DNA from: Actinobacillus minor NM305
Lineage (GTDB): Bacteria > Pseudomonadota > Gammaproteobacteria > Enterobacterales > Pasteurellaceae
Direction of reading: 5' to 3'
Assembly (NCBI RefSeq): GCF_000175195.1
Contig: NZ_ACQL01000055.1
Location: 62,001 to 126,000 of the forward strand
Length of the DNA: 64,000 nucleotides
The notes beneath the pieces were generated by a model that saw only the letters and a program-made list of their open reading frames with translations, had not been told where the DNA came from and searched no databases. This document shows positions 22,749-32,468 of this stretch, one piece after another (the first letter of the stretch is position 1; each line of letters opens with the position of its first letter). The translations under genes were made by a program, and so were the position numbers.

Positions 22749-22783
22749 ACAAGCGGTAGAATAATGCGTTTATTTTACCGCTT
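22749..22783. repeat. Uptake-core hairpin between mlaD and mlaC
   Basis: A full uptake core ACAAGCGGT (22749-22757) pairs with a partial core (TACCGCTT, 22776-22783). The two form a stem of about 14 bp with one mismatch inside the 100-base mlaD-mlaC gap. It may cause partial termination or processing within the operon. Confidence 0.6.
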
Positions 22784-22807
22784 TTCATTATAGTCTATAC
22801 GACTACA

Positions 22808-23329
22808 TTAAGGTGAAGCAGGTTTTTCTGCTTCGGTTTTTTCTGCATCCGTTCCTGAAGATTTTTTATCTCCATATAAGAACTGACCGATTAAATCTTC
22901 TAATACCATCGCAGAATTGGTATCTGCAAAAGTACTTCCTTCTTTCATATATTCCGTTTCGCCTTCCATCATAAAGCCAACATTTAACGCAATATATTGT
23001 TCGCCAAGTAAACCTGCCGTTTTAATAGAAAGTGAACTCGTGTCCGGAATCTTATTAAAATCTTCGTTTACCGCTAAAGTGACTTTAGGGGTATAAGTTT
23101 GAGAATCTAACTGGATATCAGAGACACGTCCTACAACGACACCGCCTACTTTAATTGGCGCACGCACTTTTAGTCCACCGATATTATCGAAAGTTGCGTA
23201 AAGAGTGTAAGTTTTCTCTGAACTAAATCCCTGAACATTCGCTACACGTAAGCCTAAAAAAGCAAGAGCAATAAGCCCTAATAATACAAATAAGCCTACC
23301 CAAAATTCAAATTTAATTGATTGACGCAT
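22808..23329 (-). CDS. mlaD: Phospholipid transport MCE protein MlaD
   Basis: 173 residues: one N-terminal membrane helix (F-W-V-G-L-F-V-L-L-G-L-I-A-L), then a single MCE domain (Y-A-T-F-D-N-I-G-G-L-K-V-R-A-P-I-K-V-G-G). It forms a hexameric ring at the periplasmic face of MlaFE. The C-terminus after the MCE domain is short and Glu/Lys-rich. Confidence 0.95.
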   Translation of the reverse strand: MRQSIKFEFWVGLFVLLGLIALAFLGLRVANVQGFSSEKTYTLYATFDNIGGLKVRAPIKVGGVVVGRVSDIQLDSQTYTPKVTLAVNEDFNKIPDTSSLSIKTAGLLGEQYIALNVGFMMEGETEYMKEGSTFADTNSAMVLEDLIGQFLYGDKKSSGTDAEKTEAEKPASP

Positions 23330-23347
23330 TTTTTTTCCTTTCTTAGA

Positions 23348-24124
23348 TTAACCGCCAAACATAATGGCTGTTAAAATAAAGTCTAACCCTAAAATAACCA
23401 GTGAAGCGTTTACCACGGTCTTTGTTGTCGCTTGGCTAATCCCCTCTGATGTTGCAGTCGAATCATAACCATTAAATAAAGCAATCCAAACAACGGCGAA
23501 GGCGAAGATAATGCTTTTAATAAAACCGTTAATTAAGTCGCTTGCACTTACAGAGTTTTGCATAACAGACCAGAAGCTACCTGAATCTACCCCTTTCCAG
23601 TCAACCCCAACTAAAGAGCCGCCCCAAATGCCAATTGCAGTAAAAATAACAGCTAAAATTGGCATTGAAATTACACCAGCCCAAAAACGTGGTGCGATAA
23701 TACGCCGTAAAGGATCAACTGCCATCATTTCAAGGCTGGAAAGCTGTTCTGTCGCTTTCATTAAACCAATTTCTGCGGTTAATGCCGAGCCAGCTCGGCC
23801 TGCAAAAAGTAATGCCGTGACCACCGGTCCTAACTCTCGAAGTAAAGAGAGTGAAACTAAAGTTCCCAAACTGGTTTCGGCGGCAAAATCAACTAAGACA
23901 ACATAGCCTTGTAGCCCCAATACCATTCCAATGAATAAGCCTGAAAGCATAATAATCAGAAGAGATTGTACACCAACTACATAAAGTTGTTTAATTAGCA
24001 GTGGGCTATGTTTACGAAATTGAGGCTTTCCAATCAATGCTCCCCATAACATAAAAGCGGAACGCCCAAATGCTCGGATAATATCAATAGTCGTTTTCCC
24101 AATTTGGTTAATAAAATTAATCAT
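23348..24124 (-). CDS. mlaE: Phospholipid ABC transporter permease MlaE
   Basis: 258 residues from the ATG at 24124, which overlaps the last codons of mlaF. An in-frame start 18 codons upstream lies deeper in mlaF and has no family support. Five to six membrane helices; family segments [25 protein letters not shown] and [13 protein letters not shown]. It is the membrane core of the Mla importer/exporter. Confidence 0.95.
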   Translation of the reverse strand: MINFINQIGKTTIDIIRAFGRSAFMLWGALIGKPQFRKHSPLLIKQLYVVGVQSLLIIMLSGLFIGMVLGLQGYVVLVDFAAETSLGTLVSLSLLRELGPVVTALLFAGRAGSALTAEIGLMKATEQLSSLEMMAVDPLRRIIAPRFWAGVISMPILAVIFTAIGIWGGSLVGVDWKGVDSGSFWSVMQNSVSASDLINGFIKSIIFAFAVVWIALFNGYDSTATSEGISQATTKTVVNASLVILGLDFILTAIMFGG

Positions 24125-24920
24125 TAAACAAGTCCTCCACATAGTCTTTTGCAGGATAGTGGAAACGAACCGGACCATCTGCTTTTCCTGCCAAGAATTG
24201 AATCACTTGAGGATCTTGACTTTCCACAAGCTCTTCAGGCGTTCCCTGAGCAATGACTCGCTGATTTGCCACAATATAAGCATAATCCGCAATACTTAAT
24301 ACTTCCGTCACATCATGAGAAACAACTATCGAAGTTAAATTCAATGCCTGATTGAGTTTTTTAATCAACTCGACAATAACACCCATACTAATCGGATCTT
24401 GCCCCGTGAATGGTTCATCGTACATGATCAGATCAGGATCTAATGCAATTGCTCGAGCCAATGCTGCTCGGCGAGCCATGCCTCCGGAAAGCTCTGAAGG
24501 CATTAAGTGAGCCGCCCCACGTAGCCCAACAGATTCTAATTTCATTAGAACCAATTTTCTAATCAGTTCTTCCGGTAAAGTGGTATGTTCACGAATGGGA
24601 AAGGCGACATTATCAAAAGTCGATAAATCAGTAAATAACGCTCCGGATTGAAACAACATCCCCATACGTTGGCGAAGCTGATAAAGCTCTTTATTTGATG
24701 CTTGGCAAATATCTTGTCCATCAAATAAGATTTCGCCTTGTTCCGGAATAATTTGTCCACCGATTAAACGTAATAATGTTGTTTTTCCTATGCCCGAAGG
24801 CCCCATTATCGCTGTCACTTTACCTTTCTGCACTTGCAGATTAAGATTATCGTAAATTACTCGCTCACCTCTTTTAAAGGTCAAGTTTTTTACTTCAATC
24901 AAGTTTTCAGTGTTTTGCAT
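24117..24920 (-). CDS. mlaF: Phospholipid ABC transporter ATPase MlaF
   Basis: 267 residues. Walker [10 protein letters not shown], signature [16 protein letters not shown] (the R-R after G-G-M is typical of MlaF), Walker [14 protein letters not shown]. First gene of the mlaFEDCB-ibaG-murA run, divergent from degP. The operon is presumably transcribed from the 285-base AT-rich mlaF-degP spacer. Confidence 0.96.
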   Translation of the reverse strand: MQNTENLIEVKNLTFKRGERVIYDNLNLQVQKGKVTAIMGPSGIGKTTLLRLIGGQIIPEQGEILFDGQDICQASNKELYQLRQRMGMLFQSGALFTDLSTFDNVAFPIREHTTLPEELIRKLVLMKLESVGLRGAAHLMPSELSGGMARRAALARAIALDPDLIMYDEPFTGQDPISMGVIVELIKKLNQALNLTSIVVSHDVTEVLSIADYAYIVANQRVIAQGTPEELVESQDPQVIQFLAGKADGPVRFHYPAKDYVEDLFND

Positions 24921-25205
24921 TCGTTTGTTTATATACTCTTTTTAGTAAAAAGAAAGGCTTCTATACTCCACTAAGTTAGCCATAAAGTCAAAAGGCTTTT
25001 AAATTTTGACAAAAAATTTTTTCGAAAGATGTTCTTTTCAAAAATTTACGTATTAACAATCCAACCATTCTAAATAAAATATCAGTCTTTAATGAACCCT
25101 TCCAAATTTTGTCTGTCCTATCAGACACGAGCAAGCGACTCAAGTTCAGCAAAAAGTATGCTTTCTCGCTATAGACATTTTCATATAAAAATTAAGGAAC
25201 AAATA

Positions 25206-26606
25206 ATGAAAACAATGAAAAAATCAATCATTGCCGCTTTCGTATTAGGTATGGGAATGGCATCTATGCCTATCACAGCACAAGCTGAAATCAAATTACC
25301 TTTTATTTCAGCAAGTAGCCAGCAAGAAACCCTATCTTTAGCAGATATGTTGGATAAAGTACGTCCTGCTGTTGTTAGTATTTCTGTTGAAGGTAAAACA
25401 AAAGAAGAAAAATACAGTCGAAGAATGAGAGATATTCCAGAAGAATTTGAATTTTTCTTCGGAGATATGTTTGGTGATCAACGCTCTGCTCCGCGTAATT
25501 TCCGTGGAATTGGCTCAGGCGCAATTATCAATGCAGAGAAAGGCTATGTGATCACCAACAACCACGTGATTAAAGATGCAGATAAAATTATCATTAAATT
25601 AGAAGATGGACGTGAATTTAAAGCAAAATTAGTTGGTGCAGATCCACTTTCTGATGTGGCTTTAGTCCAAATTGAAGAACCCAAAAATCTTACAGAGCTT
25701 AAATTTGCTGATTCGGATAAATTACGAGTGGGCGATTTTAGCGTAGCTATTGGTAATCCATTCGGTTTAGGTCAAACCGTAACATCAGGGATTATTTCTG
25801 CCTTAGGCCGCTCCACCGGAACAACTGATGATGGCTATCAAAACTATATTCAAACCGATGCAGCTGTAAACCAAGGTAACTCGGGTGGTCCGTTAATTAA
25901 CCTAAAAGGAGAACTCATCGGTATCAATACGGCAATCATTTCGCCAAGTGGTGGTAATGCAGGTATTGCATTTGCGATCCCATCTAATATGGCAAATAAC
26001 CTTGTTCAACAAATTATTGAATTCGGTGAGGTCAAACGTGGTATGTTAGGCATCAAAGGTGGCGAATTAAATGCAGATCTTGCTAAAGAATTCAGCATTG
26101 ATGCTCAACAAGGGGCATTTGTCAGTGAAGTTTTACCTGATTCTGCTGCAGCAAAAGCAGGCTTAAAAGCCGGTGACGTTATTATCGCACTCAATGGTCA
26201 AAAACTCCGTAGCTTTAGTGAGTTACGTGCGAAAGTGGCAACAACCGGTGTAGGAAAAGAGATTGAATTAACGTATCTACGTAATGGTAAAGAAGAAAAA
26301 ACAAAAGTCACTTTACAAGCCGATCCAGGCAGTACTGTTGCAGCCAAAGATCTATTACCGGCACTAAAAGGGGCTGAGTACAGCAATTACAAAGAGAAAG
26401 GCATTAAAGGTATTGAAATCACTAAAGTCGAAAAAGGTTCACAAGCAGAAATGCGTGGCTTGAAAAAAGGCGATGTGATTGTTGGTATCAACCGCCACAG
26501 TATTGAAAATATGAGCGATTTACGCAAAGTGCTTGAGACAAAACCTTCAGCCATTGCTCTCAACATTTTCCGTGATGGTTCTAATTTCTTCTTACTTATC
26601 CAATAA
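25206..26606 (+). CDS. degP: Periplasmic serine protease/chaperone DegP (HtrA)
   Basis: 466 residues from the ATG at 25206 (AAGGAAC upstream, signal peptide ending A-Q-A near 27); an in-frame start 38 codons upstream would put the signal peptide in the interior. Trypsin-like triad His120, Asp150, Ser226 (G-N-S-G-G-P-L), then two PDZ domains with G-L-K-A-G-D-V-I and G-L-K-K-G-D-V-I. It degrades or refolds damaged envelope proteins. A short inverted repeat, TGTCTG/CAGACA (25110-25127), lies in the leader. Confidence 0.95.
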   Translation: MKTMKKSIIAAFVLGMGMASMPITAQAEIKLPFISASSQQETLSLADMLDKVRPAVVSISVEGKTKEEKYSRRMRDIPEEFEFFFGDMFGDQRSAPRNFRGIGSGAIINAEKGYVITNNHVIKDADKIIIKLEDGREFKAKLVGADPLSDVALVQIEEPKNLTELKFADSDKLRVGDFSVAIGNPFGLGQTVTSGIISALGRSTGTTDDGYQNYIQTDAAVNQGNSGGPLINLKGELIGINTAIISPSGGNAGIAFAIPSNMANNLVQQIIEFGEVKRGMLGIKGGELNADLAKEFSIDAQQGAFVSEVLPDSAAAKAGLKAGDVIIALNGQKLRSFSELRAKVATTGVGKEIELTYLRNGKEEKTKVTLQADPGSTVAAKDLLPALKGAEYSNYKEKGIKGIEITKVEKGSQAEMRGLKKGDVIVGINRHSIENMSDLRKVLETKPSAIALNIFRDGSNFFLLIQ

Positions 26607-26616
26607 TTAATCGATT

Positions 26617-26645
26617 AAAGCACAACATCTGTTGTGCTTTTTTTC
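26617..26645 (+). terminator. Terminator after degP
   Basis: A 10-bp perfect stem, AAAGCACAAC (26617-26626) against GTTGTGCTTT (26631-26640), with a 4-base loop and a following T-run. Strong rho-independent structure, so degP is monocistronic. Confidence 0.9.
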
Positions 26646-26696
26646 TTATTTATCTTCTATAATGGCAACATTTTCTTCACTCTTTCATAATGTCAA

Positions 26697-27740
26697 ATGA
26701 AAACACCTTTATCTATTTGTATCTTACGTTTATCTGCAATAGGCGATGTATGCCATACTCTTGCGGTTGTCCAAGCAATTCAACGCCAATATCCCGATGC
26801 TGAAATTACGTGGATTATCGGTAAAACAGAAGCCAATTTAATGCAAGGATTAGCAAATGTAACACTTGTGCCTTACGATAAAAAAAATGGCTGGAAAGAA
26901 ATTTTTACAATCTGGAGAAAGCTATCAAACAAGCGGTTTGATTTTTTATTAAATATGCAAACCGCTTTTCGTGCTTCATTAATTTCTATCGGAATTAAAG
27001 CTAATCGGAAAGTTGGCTTTAATCGAGATAGAGCAAGGGAGCTACAATGGCTTTTTACCAATGAAAAAGTCGATACTACCACTTCTCCTCACGTACTTGA
27101 CGGGCAAATGATGTTTGCTAAAGCGGTTGGCGTAACAGATTTAACCCCACGTTGGACCTTACCTATTTCTGCCGAAGATCGTGCATATTCACAGCAATTT
27201 CTAGATGAAAATCGTAAAAATGTTGTGATTTCTCCCTGCTCGAGTAAAGCCGAAAAAGATTGGCTGCCTGAACGTTATGCCGAAATTGCAAAATGGCTAT
27301 CAGCACAAAATGTTAATGTGATTTTAGTCGGATCGCCTGCAAAAAATGAATTAAAAATGACCGCTTACATTGAAGAACAAGCTCCACAATGTACAAATCT
27401 TGCAGGAAAAACCACATTAAAACAGCTTGCGGCATTATTAGATAAAGCAGATCTCGTTATTTCTCCGGATACCGGAGCGGCTCACATTGCCAGTATTCAA
27501 CATACTCCGGTTATCGGACTTTATGCTATTCATAACCCACGCCGTACTGCTCCTTATAACGATCAACAAAATGTGATCTCTGTATATGATGAAGCCGTAA
27601 AAGCATATTATGGAAAAAGTTGGGAACAACTCCCCTGGGCAACAAAAGCGCGTAGTAAAAATGATGAAAAATTGATGGCTCGCATTTCTGTTGAGCAAGT
27701 TAAGAAAAAAGTAGTTGATATTTTAGGTGTAAATCTGTAA
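26697..27740 (+). CDS. opsX: Lipooligosaccharide heptosyltransferase (GT9), OpsX-like
   Basis: 347 residues of family GT9. It has the N-terminal L-R-L-S-A-I-G-D-V-C-H-T-L segment, F-D-F-L-L-N-M-Q in the middle and the C-terminal D-T-G-A-A-H-I-A donor-binding motif. The closest known type in Pasteurellaceae is OpsX, which adds the first L-glycero-D-manno-heptose to the Kdo-lipid A acceptor. WaaF-like or WaaQ-like heptosyltransferases share these motifs, so the exact step is less certain than the family. An uptake core lies at 26929-26937. Confidence 0.8.
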   Translation: MKTPLSICILRLSAIGDVCHTLAVVQAIQRQYPDAEITWIIGKTEANLMQGLANVTLVPYDKKNGWKEIFTIWRKLSNKRFDFLLNMQTAFRASLISIGIKANRKVGFNRDRARELQWLFTNEKVDTTTSPHVLDGQMMFAKAVGVTDLTPRWTLPISAEDRAYSQQFLDENRKNVVISPCSSKAEKDWLPERYAEIAKWLSAQNVNVILVGSPAKNELKMTAYIEEQAPQCTNLAGKTTLKQLAALLDKADLVISPDTGAAHIASIQHTPVIGLYAIHNPRRTAPYNDQQNVISVYDEAVKAYYGKSWEQLPWATKARSKNDEKLMARISVEQVKKKVVDILGVNL

Positions 27741-27781
27741 ATTACAACTGTATTATTTATTTTACACAACAGGAAAGAAAA

Positions 27782-28855
27782 ATGAACGCACAAGTCGTTA
27801 ATCAAGATAGCATTCACAACGTTAATATTACTGATGAAAAAGTATTGCTTACCCCAGCTGAATTAAAAGCTGAACTGCCACTACCTTCTCATCTTCGTAA
27901 ACAAATTGAGACATCTCGTCAAGAAATTGCCGATATTATTCACAAACGTGATCACCGCAAATTGATCGTAATTGGACCTTGCTCTATTCACGATCCTAAA
28001 GCCGCCATTGAATATGCTCAAAAATTAAAAGCATTAAACGATAAAGTGAGTGATCAACTTTACCTAGTCATGCGTGTTTACTTTGAAAAACCTAGAACCA
28101 CGGTTGGTTGGAAAGGTTTAATCAACGATCCTAACATTGATGGCACTTTTGATATTGAAAAAGGATTACACGTTGGGCGTAAACTTTGCTTAGATTTAGC
28201 TGAATTAGGCTTGCCACTTGCAACAGAAGCACTCGATCCAATGACACCACAATATATTATGGATTTATTCAGCTGGGCAGCTATTGGAGCAAGAACCACT
28301 GAGTCGCAAACGCACCGTGAACTGGCTTCCGGTTTATCAATGGCAGTAGGCTTTAAAAATGGTACTGATGGTGGTTTAGGTGTAGCAATCAATGCAATGA
28401 AAGCCGCAGCCGAAAGCCATAGCTTTATCGGTATGAACCAAAAAGGGCAAGTTACCCTTTTAAAAACGAAAGGGAATGAAAACTGCCACGTGATTTTACG
28501 TGGAGGCAAAACGCCTAATTTCGAAAAACCATTTGTAGAAGAGTGTGAACAAAGCTTACATAAAGCAAATCTAGCAGAAGCGATTATGATCGATTGTAGC
28601 CACGGGAATTCAAATAAAGATTATACTCGCCAACCATTAGTGGCTGAAAATGCTTTAGAGCAATTACTTGCCGGGAACAAATCTATTATTGGTTTAATGA
28701 TTGAAAGCCACTTAAATGCAGGTAATCAATCTTCTGAACAACCTTTTGAGCAAATGAAATATGGTGTATCTATTACAGATGCGTGTATTGATTGGGATAC
28801 CACAGAAACATTATTAACTCATTTTGCTGAAAAATTAAGACAACTAGATAAATAA
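27782..28855 (+). CDS. aroG: 3-deoxy-7-phosphoheptulonate synthase (AroG type)
   Basis: A 357-residue class I DAHP synthase condensing PEP and erythrose-4-phosphate. Signature segments are V-I-G-P-C-S-I-H-D, M-R-V-Y-F-E-K-P-R-T-T-V-G-W-K-G, K-N-G-T-D-G and D-C-S-H-G-N-S. The length and N-terminal extension fit the AroFGH group; which amino acid inhibits it cannot be told reliably by eye, AroG (Phe) being the usual one in the family. It is followed 11 bases later by tyrA. Confidence 0.94.
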   Translation: MNAQVVNQDSIHNVNITDEKVLLTPAELKAELPLPSHLRKQIETSRQEIADIIHKRDHRKLIVIGPCSIHDPKAAIEYAQKLKALNDKVSDQLYLVMRVYFEKPRTTVGWKGLINDPNIDGTFDIEKGLHVGRKLCLDLAELGLPLATEALDPMTPQYIMDLFSWAAIGARTTESQTHRELASGLSMAVGFKNGTDGGLGVAINAMKAAAESHSFIGMNQKGQVTLLKTKGNENCHVILRGGKTPNFEKPFVEECEQSLHKANLAEAIMIDCSHGNSNKDYTRQPLVAENALEQLLAGNKSIIGLMIESHLNAGNQSSEQPFEQMKYGVSITDACIDWDTTETLLTHFAEKLRQLDK

Positions 28856-28866
28856 GAGACACGATA

Positions 28867-29985
28867 ATGCCACTTAACCCTTTACGAGAAAAAATTGATC
28901 AGGTTGATCAACAACTCATTCAATTATTCGCAGAACGTCTAAAATTAGTTGCCGAAGTGGGCAAAGTTAAATCTGAGCACGGCATACCTGTTTATGCGCC
29001 TGATCGTGAAAGTGCGATGATCAAAGCTCGCCGAGAAGAAGCTGAAAAACAAGGCGTACCGGCAGACTTAATTGAAGATGTACTGCGCCGAGTGATGCGA
29101 GAGTCTTACGCTAATGAAAACAAGCACGGATTTAAAACCGTTAATCCGCAGGTGCGTAAAATTGTTATCGTAGGTGGTAAAGGGAAATTAGGTGGCTTAT
29201 TCGTTCGCTTTCTAACGCTATCAGGCTACCAAGTTGAAGCATTAGGCAGCCAAGATTGGGGGAATGCCGAGCAAATTATCAATGGTGCAAATCTTGTTAT
29301 CGTCTGCGTACCGATCAATAAAACCCTTGAAACCATTGAACGATTAGCGCCTTACTTAACGGAAAATATGATCTTAGCCGATCTCACATCCGTAAAAGCC
29401 CAACCTTTAGAGAAAATGTTAGAAATACATAGCGGACCTGTTGTTGGTTTACACCCTATGTTCGGGCCTGATATTGCAAGTATGGCAAAACAGATTGTCG
29501 TTTGTTGTCACGGACGCTTTTCCAGCGAATACGAATGGCTTATCGAGCAAATTAAAATTTGGGGCGCAAAAATTGAGGTCATCGATGCACATGAACACGA
29601 TCACTGTATGACTTACATTCAAGCACTCCGCCATTTTTCAACATTTGCATTTGGGCTACATTTATCTCGCCAGCCGGTAAAATTATCACAACTTTTAGCG
29701 TTATCTTCACCGATTTACCGTTTAGAACTGGCGATGATTGGGCGTCTATTTGCGCAAGATGGTGGACTGTATGCCGATATTATTTCAGATAAGCCAGAGA
29801 ATTTATCGGTCATTCAGTCGCTTAAAGAAACCTTTGAAGAAAGTTTGAAGTATTTTGAGCAAAATAATAAAGCCGGTTTTATCGAGGCCTTTGATGAAGT
29901 CCATCACTGGTTTGGCGAATATTCTGAACTGTTCTTAAAAGAAAGCCGAAACCTACTTCAACAGGCACATGATTTTAGACGATAG
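28867..29985 (+). CDS. tyrA: Chorismate mutase / prephenate dehydrogenase
   Basis: 372 residues. An N-terminal AroQ chorismate mutase (about 1-90, I-D-Q-V-D-Q-Q-L-I-Q-L-F-A-E-R) is fused to a prephenate dehydrogenase with Rossmann motif V-I-V-G-G-K-G-K-L-G-G-L-F and G-L-H-P-M-F-G-P-D. It makes 4-hydroxyphenylpyruvate for tyrosine. Pairing with aroG suggests one aromatic-synthesis transcript. Confidence 0.96.
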   Translation: MPLNPLREKIDQVDQQLIQLFAERLKLVAEVGKVKSEHGIPVYAPDRESAMIKARREEAEKQGVPADLIEDVLRRVMRESYANENKHGFKTVNPQVRKIVIVGGKGKLGGLFVRFLTLSGYQVEALGSQDWGNAEQIINGANLVIVCVPINKTLETIERLAPYLTENMILADLTSVKAQPLEKMLEIHSGPVVGLHPMFGPDIASMAKQIVVCCHGRFSSEYEWLIEQIKIWGAKIEVIDAHEHDHCMTYIQALRHFSTFAFGLHLSRQPVKLSQLLALSSPIYRLELAMIGRLFAQDGGLYADIISDKPENLSVIQSLKETFEESLKYFEQNNKAGFIEAFDEVHHWFGEYSELFLKESRNLLQQAHDFRR

Positions 29986-30003
29986 TTGTTCAGTAATAAC
30001 ATA

Positions 30004-30345
30004 GTAAAAAGGGACTATCCTAGATAACTGACTTAAACAGATCTTAACTAATTGTTTTAAAATGGAAATTTGAGATTTTAAGTAGCTGTGATAAAAACGC
30101 CATTTGCATTCCTTCAAATACAATTCAAAATGTGCTTTGGGGATACCATAAAGCTTGTGTAAATGACATTTAGCTTGATTCCATTCTCAATTCCGTTTAT
30201 ATGATTTTGTTTTTCTGCGAAGAGGGTATTGCGATTGATGCAAAAATGATTAAACTCAGGTACATCATAGCTTCAGTAAAAATCGGTATACACTATGCTG
30301 TCTAGCTTCACCTTTTCTCGAATAATCGGTAAAATCAGGCATAGT
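30004..30345 (-). pseudogene. Remnant of an IS1016-like (IS1595 family) transposase
   Basis: The 425-base gap between tyrA and ettA has no open gene, but the minus strand translates to broken pieces of one transposase. One frame gives P-I-I-R-E-K-V-K-L-D-S-I-V-Y-T-D-F-Y, an in-frame stop, S-Y-D-V-P-E-F-N-H and N-H-I-N-G-I-E-N. A frameshift at about 30182 follows, and the next frame gives N-Q-A-K...G-I-P-K-A-H-F-E-L-Y-L-K-E-C-K-W-R-F. This order is the C-terminal third of the IS1016/ISXO2-type DDE transposase. The N-terminal part is missing and no terminal repeats were found, so it is long dead. Confidence 0.82.
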
Positions 30346-30363
30346 AGACAAATTTGTTGCTAA

Positions 30364-30390
30364 AAACAGGCACAAGCAGATGCTTGTGCC
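30364..30390 (-). terminator. Terminator after ettA
   Basis: A perfect 10-bp stem, GGCACAAGCA (30369-30378) against TGCTTGTGCC (30381-30390). On the minus strand it is followed by TGTTTTTA. It lies 20 bases past the ettA stop and just inside the transposase remnant boundary. Confidence 0.82.
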
Positions 30391-30410
30391 AAAGTTGCTA
30401 GTATGCGCTA

Positions 30411-32081
30411 TTACTTCGCAATACGCTTATATTTAATACGATGTGGCTGTGTTGCCGCTTCACCTAAGGTTTTCTTTTTCCACTCTTCGTAGTCTGAGAA
30501 GTTACCTTCGTAGAAAGTCACTTTACCTTCATCGCCGTAATCTAAAATGTGAGTGGCGATACGGTCTAAGAACCAGCGGTCGTGCGAGATAACCATTGCG
30601 CAGCCTGGGAATTCTAAGATCGCATTTTCTAACGCACGCAAGGTTTCCACATCAAGGTCGTTGGTTGGTTCGTCTAATAATAAGACGTTTCCGCCCGCTT
30701 GTAACAATTTCGCAAGGTGTAAACGACCACGCTCACCGCCTGATAATTCGCCAACACGTTTTTGTTGATCCACGCCTTTGAAGTTAAAACGCCCAACATA
30801 AGCACGGCTTGGGATTTCAAAGTTGCCGATGGTTAAAATATCTTGTCCGTTTGAGACTTCTTCCCATACGGTTTTCTTGTCGTCCATTGCATCACGGAAC
30901 TGATCCACTGAGGCAAGCACCACTGTTTCGCCCATCACGATTGAACCGCTGTCCGGCTGTTCTTGACCTGAAAGCATACGGAATAAGGTTGATTTACCTG
31001 CACCGTTCGCCCCGATGATCCCCACAATCGCCCCTTTCGGAATACTGAAAGATAAATCGTCAATTAAAGTGCGGTCGCCGTAAGATTTAGTTAGGTTGCT
31101 CACTTCAATCACTTTATCCCCTAAGCGTGGGCCAGGTGGAATAAAGAGTTCGTTAGTTTCGTTACGTTTTTGATATTCGCCTGAGTTAAGTTCTTCAAAA
31201 CGTGCCATACGCGCTTTACTTTTCGCCTGACGACCTTTCGGATTTTGGCGTACCCATTCCAACTCTTTGGCAATGGATTTTTGGCGAGCATTTTCCGCCG
31301 CTTGTTCTTGCTCTAAACGTTTCTCTTTTTGCTCTAACCAAGAAGAGTAGTTACCTTCCCAAGGAATACCTTCACCACGGTCAAGCTCTAAGATCCAACC
31401 TGCTACGTTATCTAAGAAGTAACGGTCGTGGGTAATTGCCACCACAGTACCTTCATAGTCGTGTAAGAAACGCTCTAACCACGCCACAGACTCCGCATCT
31501 AAGTGGTTGGTCGGCTCGTCTAATAACAACATATCCGGTTTTTCGAGCAATAAGCGGCAAAGTGCCACACGGCGGCGTTCTCCCCCTGAGAGGTGTTCAA
31601 TTTTTGCGTCCCAATCAGGTAAACGTAACGCATCAGCCGCACGTTCTAGCTGGTTATCCAAATTGTGCCCATCGTGAGCTTGAATAATTGCTTCTAATTG
31701 TGCTTGTTCAGCCGCAAGTTTATCGAAATCCGCATTCTCATCAGCATAAGCCGCATACACTTCATCTAAACGAGTGAGTGCATTTTTCACTTCTGAAACT
31801 GCTTCTTCAATGGCTTCACGCACGGTTTGTTGCGGATCTAATTTTGGCTCTTGCGGAAGATAACCGATTTTGATCCCCGGTTGTGGACGAGCTTCACCTT
31901 CAAACTCTTTATCAACGCCGGCCATAATGCGTAATAGGGTAGATTTACCCGCACCATTTAAGCCAAGCACCCCGATTTTTGCCCCTGGAAAGAAGCTTAA
32001 AGAAATATCTTTTAAAATATGACGTTTCGGCGGAACAACTTTGCCTACTCGGTGCATTGTATAAACAAATTGTGTGGACAT
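30411..32081 (-). CDS. ettA: Energy-dependent translational throttle protein EttA (ABC-F)
   Basis: 556 residues with two ABC domains in tandem and no membrane segments: P-loops G-L-N-G-A-G-K-S-T and G-A-N-G-A-G-K-S-T, signatures L-S-G-G-E-R-R-R and L-S-G-G-E-R-G-R, and an Arm/linker rich in Lys and Glu. The N-terminus (Q-F-V-Y-T-M-H-R-V-G-K-V-V-P-P-K-R) is diagnostic of EttA. It binds the ribosomal E site and gates the first peptide bonds according to ATP/ADP level. Confidence 0.97.
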   Translation of the reverse strand: MSTQFVYTMHRVGKVVPPKRHILKDISLSFFPGAKIGVLGLNGAGKSTLLRIMAGVDKEFEGEARPQPGIKIGYLPQEPKLDPQQTVREAIEEAVSEVKNALTRLDEVYAAYADENADFDKLAAEQAQLEAIIQAHDGHNLDNQLERAADALRLPDWDAKIEHLSGGERRRVALCRLLLEKPDMLLLDEPTNHLDAESVAWLERFLHDYEGTVVAITHDRYFLDNVAGWILELDRGEGIPWEGNYSSWLEQKEKRLEQEQAAENARQKSIAKELEWVRQNPKGRQAKSKARMARFEELNSGEYQKRNETNELFIPPGPRLGDKVIEVSNLTKSYGDRTLIDDLSFSIPKGAIVGIIGANGAGKSTLFRMLSGQEQPDSGSIVMGETVVLASVDQFRDAMDDKKTVWEEVSNGQDILTIGNFEIPSRAYVGRFNFKGVDQQKRVGELSGGERGRLHLAKLLQAGGNVLLLDEPTNDLDVETLRALENAILEFPGCAMVISHDRWFLDRIATHILDYGDEGKVTFYEGNFSDYEEWKKKTLGEAATQPHRIKYKRIAK

Positions 32082-32185
32082 TTTTAATTCCTCAATAAAA
32101 AATCTTATCTATTTTACTTGAAAAGCGAAGGAAAATACAGAAAGCAAGCGGTAGGATTTTTCGCATTTTTTACTAAATTTAAGGT

Positions 32186-32218
32186 AAAAAAAATCCCTAA
32201 GCAAAAGGGCTTAGGGAT
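32186..32218 (-). terminator. Terminator of the tRNA-Ser transcript
   Basis: A perfect 9-bp stem, ATCCCTAAG (32193-32201) against CTTAGGGAT (32210-32218). On the minus strand it is followed by a run of seven T. It lies 70 bases past the tRNA 3' end. Confidence 0.85.
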
Positions 32219-32290
32219 AAGTATTAAATAAAGTATAACTACTTTAACTTAACCAAGGAAATATCTATGAAAACATGCCTTATTACTAAA

Positions 32291-32380
32291 TGGCGGTGAG
32301 AGGGGGATTCGAACCCCCGATACAGTTTCCCATATACACGCTTTCCAGGCGTGCTCCTTCAACCACTCGGACATCTCACC
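32291..32380 (-). tRNA. tRNA-Ser (anticodon GGA)
   Basis: A 90-base class II tRNA on the minus strand: acceptor stem GGTGAGA/TCTCACC, discriminator G and encoded CCA. The anticodon arm CACGC-CTGGAAA-GCGTG puts GGA at 32344-32346. It has a long variable arm and a T-arm with GGTTCGAATCC. It reads UCC and UCU codons. Confidence 0.97.
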
Positions 32381-32468
32381 GAATCAATAAAAAGACCGCA
32401 GAAATATACCTTTTTTTAGCTGATTAAGCAAGGATTTTCTTCACGTTATAAAATAAATTACTTGCGAA

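Noticed and set aside
25095-25127. Possible sigma-E promoter and small palindrome before degP
   Set aside because: A GAAC and a TCTG at about the right distance are seen but the rest of the consensus is poor. Not claimed.
25092-25205. N-terminal extension of degP
   Set aside because: It would bury the signal peptide, and AAGGAAC supports the ATG at 25206.
27749-27766. TyrR-box-like sequence (TGTATT-N6-TTTACA) before aroG
   Set aside because: One half-site matches only partly, and it lies 15 bases from the start codon with no promoter seen around it. It may be chance in AT-rich DNA.
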